A stretch of 33,944 nt of DNA, from contig CACPLK010000009.1 in NCBI GenBank assembly GCA_902634795.1, forward strand, positions 1 through 33,944, read 5' to 3'. Under the pieces are notes generated by a model, which saw only the letters and a list, made by a program, of their open reading frames with translations, ran no database searches and was not told the DNA's origin. The position numbers and the translations under genes were made by a program. Below are positions 27,894 through 33,944 of this stretch, piece by piece. This stretch comes from an uncultured Prochlorococcus sp. (GTDB lineage: Bacteria > Cyanobacteriota > Cyanobacteriia > PCC-6307 > Cyanobiaceae). Within the stretch, counting starts at the first letter, position 1. Every line of letters starts with the position of its first letter.

Positions 27894-28610
27894 TTAACTA
27901 TTATGATCAGTTGTTAATTGATCAATCTCCCAAAGTTCATATAAATCTGGTCTGCGTGTTTTGGTCCTAATTTCCCTTTGCTTCTGCCTCCATTCTTTAA
28001 TTAATTTATGGTTTCCACTTAAAAGAACACTAGGAACTTTTAAGCCTTTGAATTCTGAGGGTCGGGTGTATTGCGGGTGTTCTAAAAGAAATTCATTATG
28101 ACTTTCTTCTTCTAATGATTTGGCACTGCCTAAAGTTCCAGGCAATAGACGTACTACTCCATTGATAATAGTTATTGCAGGAATTTCTCCACCGGTAAGG
28201 ATAAAGTCTCCAATTGAAATTTCTTCATCAGCTAGAGACCTAATTCTCTCGTCAAAGCCCTCATAGCCACCACATATCAATATGAGTTGATCTTCTTTTG
28301 ACCATCTAGAAAAATCAGATTGAGCTATTTTTCTACCTTGTGGAGTCATCAAAAGTATTCTTTTTTTATTGAGCTTTGGAATTTGATCAAACACCGAAAA
28401 ATAAGGTTCAGGCTTCAAAACCATTCCAGCCCCTCCGCCATATGGTTCATCATCAACTTTTCGATAATTATCCGTTGCATAGTCGCGAGGATTGTGGATA
28501 TGAATTGATGCAATATTCTCTTCAAACGCCTTTTTTATAAGTCCATGATTAAAAAAGATTTTAAATGCTTCTGGGAAAAGGCTAACTACATCGAACCTCA
28601 ATTTACTCAT
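27894..28610 (-). CDS. trmD: tRNA (guanine-N1)-methyltransferase TrmD
   Basis: MSKLRFDVVSLFPEAF, DDEPYGGGAGMVLKPEP, LICGGYEGFDERI, SIGDFILTGGEIPA. Confidence 0.98.
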   Translation of the reverse strand: MSKLRFDVVSLFPEAFKIFFNHGLIKKAFEENIASIHIHNPRDYATDNYRKVDDEPYGGGAGMVLKPEPYFSVFDQIPKLNKKRILLMTPQGRKIAQSDFSRWSKEDQLILICGGYEGFDERIRSLADEEISIGDFILTGGEIPAITIINGVVRLLPGTLGSAKSLEEESHNEFLLEHPQYTRPSEFKGLKVPSVLLSGNHKLIKEWRQKQREIRTKTRRPDLYELWEIDQLTTDHNS

Positions 28611-28615
28611 ATCAA

Positions 28616-29557
28616 TTAGCTCCCTTCATAACCAAACTCATTAAGGCGAGAAGATTTACTTCTCCAGTCAGGAACAACTTTAACAAACAATTCTAAATAG
28701 ACATTTCCATTAATTAAAGTTTGAATTTGTAGTCTTGATTCCTGGCCAATTTTCTTCAACATACTTCCCCCTTTACCAATTAAAATTCCTTTCTGAGATT
28801 TTTTCTCAACACAGATAGTTGCAAGAATTCCTGTTCTTGCATTTTCTTTAGATTTTTTTTTGGAGGGTATATCTTCAATTTTATCAATAGAAACCGCAAC
28901 ACTATGAGGGACCTCTTCGCGTGTATTTATTAAAACTTGTTCTCTTATAAATTCAGCCATCAAAAACTTCTCAGGATGGTCACAAGTCATATGACTTGGA
29001 TACAACTGCGGTCCCAAAGGTAGTTTTTCTTCTATTTCATTGAGCAATTCATTACATCCCTCTCCTGTGAGAGCACTACAACAAAAAACCGGCCAATTTG
29101 TGCCCTCAAAAAAGTCTAAATATTCTTTCTTTCTCTCTTCAAATTGACTCAAATGAACAAGATCCCATTTATTCAACGCAACAAGCACCGGTATCTGTAA
29201 ATTTCTAATCAATTTCAAAATAAATGCATCACCCCTACCTGGAGAATGATTAGCTTCAAAAATAACTAAAACTGCATCCACCTCTCCAATAGATCTTTTG
29301 GCACTCTGAACAAGCCTTTCACCTAATAAATGATGAGGTTTATGAATACCAGGAGTATCTACAAAAATAATTTGAGACTTTATATTCGTAAGTATTACTT
29401 TTAATCGATTTCTAGTGGTTTGAGCGATGGGTGATGTAATTGCTATTTTCTCATCAACACATTTGTTTATAAAAGTTGATTTACCAACATTGGGTCTACC
29501 TATTAGTGCAATAAATCCTGACTTAAAATCCTCTTGATTTAAATCTCCCAAAGACAT
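28616..29557 (-). CDS. era: GTPase Era
   Basis: ALIGRPNVGKSTFINKCV, ITSPIAQTTRNR, FVDTPGIHKP, ALNKWDLV, KH-like GILIGKGGSMLKKIGQ. Confidence 0.97.
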   Translation of the reverse strand: MSLGDLNQEDFKSGFIALIGRPNVGKSTFINKCVDEKIAITSPIAQTTRNRLKVILTNIKSQIIFVDTPGIHKPHHLLGERLVQSAKRSIGEVDAVLVIFEANHSPGRGDAFILKLIRNLQIPVLVALNKWDLVHLSQFEERKKEYLDFFEGTNWPVFCCSALTGEGCNELLNEIEEKLPLGPQLYPSHMTCDHPEKFLMAEFIREQVLINTREEVPHSVAVSIDKIEDIPSKKKSKENARTGILATICVEKKSQKGILIGKGGSMLKKIGQESRLQIQTLINGNVYLELFVKVVPDWRSKSSRLNEFGYEGS

Positions 29558-29608
29558 TTTTGTTCTCTACGATTATCTATAGCCTTACTCTATAAGAGCA
29601 ATAAAACC

Positions 29609-30121
29609 ATGAATGAAAAGAAACCAACTTTTAAAGAGGCTATGCAAGCATCAATGATTTGGTGCAAAAGTTGGGAAAATGGTGAAATTAGTGACGAAGT
29701 TATTTCTGATCGAATTGGCGAGCTTATAAAAACAGTAGAGGGTGCAAGAGGATTTTTTGTTGTAAGTCTCTCAATAGATTGCCCTTTAATGGATAGATTT
29801 CCTGATGCGTTAATTTTTCAATTAAGAAGTTCTGGAGAAATTATTGTTGACTTAACCGTAAAGAATCTTGCAATGAGCTCAGCTATGGTAATTACCCATC
29901 GAAACAATAAAGATCCTCAGGAGATCCAATCAGAAAGAATAAAAATTCGTTGTATTGAATTACTTAAACTATTAGATCCAACTCAGGTAAAAAAACGTTT
30001 AGAAGTTTTACTTGAAGCAACAAAAGGTAATGGAACAGACTTGAAATTTCTTGATAAATGGGGTTATAACGATGAACAAATCAATGCAATATCAAAAAGT
30101 ATTTATGAAGTTGCAACATAA
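29609..30121 (+). CDS. Conserved cyanobacterial-type hypothetical protein (170 aa)
   Basis: Long ORF with balanced composition, ends directly at a bidirectional terminator. Confidence 0.8.
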   Translation: MNEKKPTFKEAMQASMIWCKSWENGEISDEVISDRIGELIKTVEGARGFFVVSLSIDCPLMDRFPDALIFQLRSSGEIIVDLTVKNLAMSSAMVITHRNNKDPQEIQSERIKIRCIELLKLLDPTQVKKRLEVLLEATKGNGTDLKFLDKWGYNDEQINAISKSIYEVAT

Positions 30122-30149
30122 AAAAAAGAGCCGAAAGGCTCTTTTTTTT
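30121..30149. terminator. Bidirectional intrinsic terminator AAAAAAAGAGCC-GAAA-GGCTCTTTTTTT
   Basis: Perfect stem with GAAA tetraloop, flanking A and T runs, between convergent genes. Confidence 0.95.
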
Positions 30150-30167
30150 ATGTTTATTTTGTTTGTC

Positions 30168-30905
30168 TCAATCTCTTCTGCCACCACCCTGTAGAGCAAT
30201 AATCAGACGAAGAACAAAAACAAATAAATTTATATAAGTTAAGTACATCCCCAATGCTCCTGCTAAATACTGTTCATCGTTGTACCTTCTTGGCATTGTG
30301 TAGAAATCTACAAAAGACATCGCAACAAAAAGTACAGTTCCAAAACCAGCAATCATTAATTCAAAGCCACTGCCTCCAAACATCCCTGGAGCAAATAAAC
30401 CACCAATAAACTGGAAAACCATTGCAATAATTAGACCAAGCAATCCAAGACCAACTGCGCCTTGCAAAGCTTGACCAACGTTATCACTCATTTTTCTGCC
30501 TACAGAAGATGCAATCACGAAAGTGATACCAGTAGCAAATACGGCTGTTCCAATCGCTCCCATTCCTGCAACTTGAATTGCCAATCCAACAATCCCACTT
30601 AATGTAAAACCAGTTAATAAGCTGAATCCGGTCAATAGTGGTAGCGCTTTAGAATTATTTGCATTGTTGGCAGCGCTGCTTGCCATGAAAAACAGCACTA
30701 TTTCAGCAATAAATGCGACTATAAATAGTGGACCAAATAAAGGATTGTTAGTTGCTTGTAAGGAAAGTCCGCCTAAAACGCCTAATCCAGTTAATGCCAT
30801 TCCTCCGCCTACATAAGGCAAAGCTTTATTAACTACATTTGGGCCAATAAGTGCACTCGTTTGTGCTTCACGAATAGCTTGTTGAAAATTGCTGTTTGCT
30901 GGCAT
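30168..30905 (-). CDS. Bax inhibitor-1 / YccA family membrane protein
   Basis: Seven or so TM segments; ALTGLGVLGGLSLQ, FVAMSFVDFYTMPRRYND, GALGMYLTYINLFVFVLRLI. Confidence 0.85.
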   Translation of the reverse strand: MPANSNFQQAIREAQTSALIGPNVVNKALPYVGGGMALTGLGVLGGLSLQATNNPLFGPLFIVAFIAEIVLFFMASSAANNANNSKALPLLTGFSLLTGFTLSGIVGLAIQVAGMGAIGTAVFATGITFVIASSVGRKMSDNVGQALQGAVGLGLLGLIIAMVFQFIGGLFAPGMFGGSGFELMIAGFGTVLFVAMSFVDFYTMPRRYNDEQYLAGALGMYLTYINLFVFVLRLIIALQGGGRRD

Positions 30906-30980
30906 AACGCACCAGATAATTATTAATACCTATTTTGACACAAAAAAAATAAGTCTTCATGAATGTGAATGCGGATCACC

Positions 30981-31958
30981 CTATCGCCTTTTTTTATCTA
31001 GTTCTGCATAAGCATCAACAACGCTTTGAACAAGTGGATGTCTTACGACATCTGCTGAGGTAAGTCTACAAACTGAAATCCCATCAACCTTTTCGAGTAA
31101 ATCTGCTGCTTCAATAAGTCCACTCATTTGTCCAAATGGCAAGTCTACTTGGGTTACATCCCCAGTTACTACCATCCTTGATCTTTCGCCTAACCTAGTT
31201 AGAACCATTCTCATTTGTGCTTGAGTAGTATTTTGAGCTTCATCAAGTATCACAAAAGATTCTTCTAAAGTTCTGCCTCGCATGTATGCCAAAGGAGCAA
31301 CTTCAATCACGTTTTTTTCAATAAGTAAATTCGTTTTTTCTTGTCCAAGTAAAGAGTGTAGAGAATCATATAAAGGTCTCAGATAAGGATCTACCTTTTG
31401 CTGTAAGTCTCCAGGCAAAAAACCCAATCTTTCTCCTGCCTCAACTGCAGGTCTTGTCAAAATAATTTTCTCTATTTTTCTCTCAGTCAGCATCCGCACG
31501 GCAAATAAAGTTGCTAAGAATGTTTTTCCTGTTCCCGCTGGGCCTAAAGCAAACGTAAGATCACTTTTTTCCATAGCTTCTACATAAAATTTTTGTCTAA
31601 TTGTTCTTGGTCTTAAAAGGTTTCCTCGCTGACTTCTAGCTAAAACTTTATTTGTTGATTTGGCGTGATCGTTTTTTTTACCATTGTCCAATGCCTCAGC
31701 CGCAGCATGTAAATCTACTGCAGAGACAATTTGTCCTTCTTCCCATATTGGTCTAACTAATTCAACAATTGCTGCAGCTCTCTCTAATTGATAAGAATTT
31801 CCTTTTATTTCAAGCTGCAACCCCCTTAAGGCAAAAGCAGCACCAGTTAGGTTTCCCAATCTATGAAGTGTTGACTGACCCGTTCCAGACAAAGCAGTAG
31901 CAGCATCGGTATCAGGCAGATCTATACAAAAGCGACCTTCAGTGGTTGCTTCAGACAT
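30981..31958 (-). CDS. phoH: PhoH family ATPase
   Basis: FALGPAGTGKTFLATLFAVR, ILTRPAVEAGERLGFLPGDLQQKVDPYLRPLYD, FVILDEAQNTTQAQMRMVLTRLG. Confidence 0.95.
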   Translation of the reverse strand: MSEATTEGRFCIDLPDTDAATALSGTGQSTLHRLGNLTGAAFALRGLQLEIKGNSYQLERAAAIVELVRPIWEEGQIVSAVDLHAAAEALDNGKKNDHAKSTNKVLARSQRGNLLRPRTIRQKFYVEAMEKSDLTFALGPAGTGKTFLATLFAVRMLTERKIEKIILTRPAVEAGERLGFLPGDLQQKVDPYLRPLYDSLHSLLGQEKTNLLIEKNVIEVAPLAYMRGRTLEESFVILDEAQNTTQAQMRMVLTRLGERSRMVVTGDVTQVDLPFGQMSGLIEAADLLEKVDGISVCRLTSADVVRHPLVQSVVDAYAELDKKRR

Positions 31959-31995
31959 ATATTTTCTTGAAATTATAGATATTCATCAAGACTTC

Positions 31996-32328
31996 TTATT
32001 CAGAAGTTTCAGATGCAGCTGCATCTTTTTTCTTTGCTGATCTTTCTTTTTCTTGTTTTTGCTTACCTAAGACTTCTGCAGGTCGAACTTTCTTTTCAAG
32101 GAGTCCTCCTTTTTCTAGTAAAGTTCTAACAGCATCAGTTGGCTGAGCACCTTGTCCTAGTCGAGTTCTCAAAGCCTCTGTATCTAACCTGGTTTCTTTG
32201 GTTCTTGGATTGTAAAAGCCTAGTTCTTGCAGAGGGCGACCATCTCGCCTTGAAGTGCTATTACAGGCAACTAGACGAAAACTGGATTCACGCTTTTTAC
32301 CAAACCGCTTAAGGCGGAGCTTGATCAT
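31996..32328 (-). CDS. rpsP: 30S ribosomal protein S16
   Basis: [45 protein letters not shown]. Confidence 0.98.
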   Translation of the reverse strand: MIKLRLKRFGKKRESSFRLVACNSTSRRDGRPLQELGFYNPRTKETRLDTEALRTRLGQGAQPTDAVRTLLEKGGLLEKKVRPAEVLGKQKQEKERSAKKKDAAASETSE

Positions 32329-32415
32329 CTTCGATTTATTTGTAAGTGGATTGAACTCAAAAGTTCTTCACTTTAATAATACTCCACAGATGATTAATTT
32401 ACCCTTTTGATATGT

Positions 32416-33879
32416 CTAAAGATCACCAAAACCTTTCTTTTTCTTAATTGGACGCTGTCTTCGGGGCGCAGAACCTGGACCACCTCTTGCTTTTCTAGAC
32501 TGATATGGATTAGCACCTGGTGAGGACATGCCAGGTAGTCCCCCCATGCCAGGAAGTCCTCCCTCCATTCCAGGAAGTCCTCCTCCAGTAGACATCTGCT
32601 TCATCAATCCCCGCATCCTCTGAAAATCCGCGAGAACCTTGTCAACTTCTGCTGGCTGATGTCCACTGCCACTTGCAACTCTTCGACGTCTTGATGGTTG
32701 TGCTGCTAATAATTCAGGCTTATTCCTCTCCTCTACTGACATTGAACCAATCATTGCCTCAATTTTTGTAAGTTGATCTTCTCCACTTTTAATCATTCCA
32801 TCATCAATTTTATTCATCCCAGGAATCATTTTCAGTAGCCCCCCCAAAGAGCCCATTCTCTTGATCATCCTCATCTGCTTTACAAAATCCGAGAAATCAA
32901 AAGTTGCTTCTTGAAGCTTCTTTTGCATGATTTCCGCATCAGCAATTTCAACTTCTTTCTGTGCTTTTTCAACAAGAGTTAAAACATCGCCCATCCCTAA
33001 GATTCTGCTAGCCATCCTCTCGGGATAAAAAGGTTGCAATGCCTCAACCTTTTCACCAGTCCCTATAAATTTGATTGGTTTTCCACTAATTTTTCTAATA
33101 GAAAGAGCAGCTCCACCTCTTGAATCTCCATCTAACTTTGTGAGAACTGCCCCTGTTATTCCTACTTTTTCATGAAAACTTCTGGTAATGTCTGCTGCCT
33201 CTTGGCCAATCATTGAATCAACCACCAATAAAACTTCATCTGGTTGAACGGCCTCTTTAATTCGAACCATCTCTCCCATCATCTCGGTATCAATTTGAAG
33301 CCGCCCAGCAGTATCGACAAGGACAGTGTCAAAGCCTTCTTCCCTAGCTTTTTCTAAGCCTTTTTTTGCAATCTCCTCGGGCTTTGCGTTTGAACTTAAA
33401 TTAAAAACCTCTACACCAATTTGATTTCCAAGCGTTACTAATTGATCAATAGCTGCTGGTCTGTATGTATCAGCAGCTACAAGTAATGGTTTTTGATTTT
33501 TTTCTTTAAGAAGCAATCCAAGTTTTGCTGTAGCTGTAGTCTTTCCAGCCCCCTGAAGCCCAGCCATTAAAATAACTGTTGGTTTTTCCTCTGAATCTGC
33601 CAAGGGATCATTTTCTCCCCCCATTACATTCACTAGTTGTTCATGAACTACTTGAATAAATTTCTGTCCAGGATTTATCCCTCTGACAACATCTGTACCA
33701 ACGGCATTGACTCTTACTTCTTCGACAAACTCCTTTACTACAGACAAACTAACATCAGCTTCTAGAAGGGCTCGTCTGACCTGTTTAAGAGCTTCATCAA
33801 CATTGTCATCTGAAATTTTAGCTTCACCTTTAAAGGCCTTAACAGCGTCTTCAAATTGATTAGTTAGTTCCTCAAACAT
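32416..33879 (-). CDS. ffh: Signal recognition particle protein Ffh
   Basis: MAGLQGAGKTTATAKLGLLLK, VDTAGRLQID, LTKLDGDSRGGAALSI, Met-rich M domain, GGLPGM repeats near C-terminus. Confidence 0.98.
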   Translation of the reverse strand: MFEELTNQFEDAVKAFKGEAKISDDNVDEALKQVRRALLEADVSLSVVKEFVEEVRVNAVGTDVVRGINPGQKFIQVVHEQLVNVMGGENDPLADSEEKPTVILMAGLQGAGKTTATAKLGLLLKEKNQKPLLVAADTYRPAAIDQLVTLGNQIGVEVFNLSSNAKPEEIAKKGLEKAREEGFDTVLVDTAGRLQIDTEMMGEMVRIKEAVQPDEVLLVVDSMIGQEAADITRSFHEKVGITGAVLTKLDGDSRGGAALSIRKISGKPIKFIGTGEKVEALQPFYPERMASRILGMGDVLTLVEKAQKEVEIADAEIMQKKLQEATFDFSDFVKQMRMIKRMGSLGGLLKMIPGMNKIDDGMIKSGEDQLTKIEAMIGSMSVEERNKPELLAAQPSRRRRVASGSGHQPAEVDKVLADFQRMRGLMKQMSTGGGLPGMEGGLPGMGGLPGMSSPGANPYQSRKARGGPGSAPRRQRPIKKKKGFGDL

Positions 33880-33944
33880 TTTCTTAGAGTTACAGAAATA
33901 ATTTAAAAAATTATTTTTTAATTTCCACTAATATAGTCAACTAA

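Noticed and set aside
1-33944. tRNA genes, integrases or CRISPR arrays marking island boundaries
   Set aside because: Scanned by eye for T-loop-like GTTCRANYC contexts, recombinase motifs and regular repeats; none convincing.

Overview
AT-rich 33.9 kb window whose gene content fits a low-GC marine picocyanobacterium (Prochlorococcus-like; this is an inference from gene families, no search was run). It combines core genes (lexA, argF, ftsH, ribD, cobL-like, nadK, pheS, surE, ribF, thiE, thiS, larB, ispF, trmD, era, BI-1, phoH, rpsP, ffh) with two accessory regions. The left region (about 1-7 kb) holds surface-glycan-type genes: a SPINDLY/OGT-like transferase, a propeller-like protein, a kinase+methyltransferase fusion and glycosyltransferases. 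The second (about 23.6-27.7 kb), between ispF and trmD, holds TPR, sulfotransferase and 2OG-Fe(II) oxygenase genes. Main observations: (1) a WbdD-reminiscent kinase-methyltransferase fusion at 2478-3971; (2) two genes whose frames break exactly at homopolymers, A11 in a cobL-like gene and T8 in a DXD glycosyltransferase-like gene, either slippage/phase variation or sequencing error; (3) a TPR gene apparently split and rearranged, with its head on + fused to a 2OG-oxygenase tail and its body on - starting at the matching TPR residue; (4) a TPR-sulfotransferase/hydroxylase cluster; (5) an unannotated locus at 23.59-23.76 kb that reads as a structured + strand RNA with a terminator or as a 42-aa - strand microprotein; (6) long perfect hairpins on both sides of argF, one in the lexA leader; (7) several microproteins and gene remnants missing from the ORF track.
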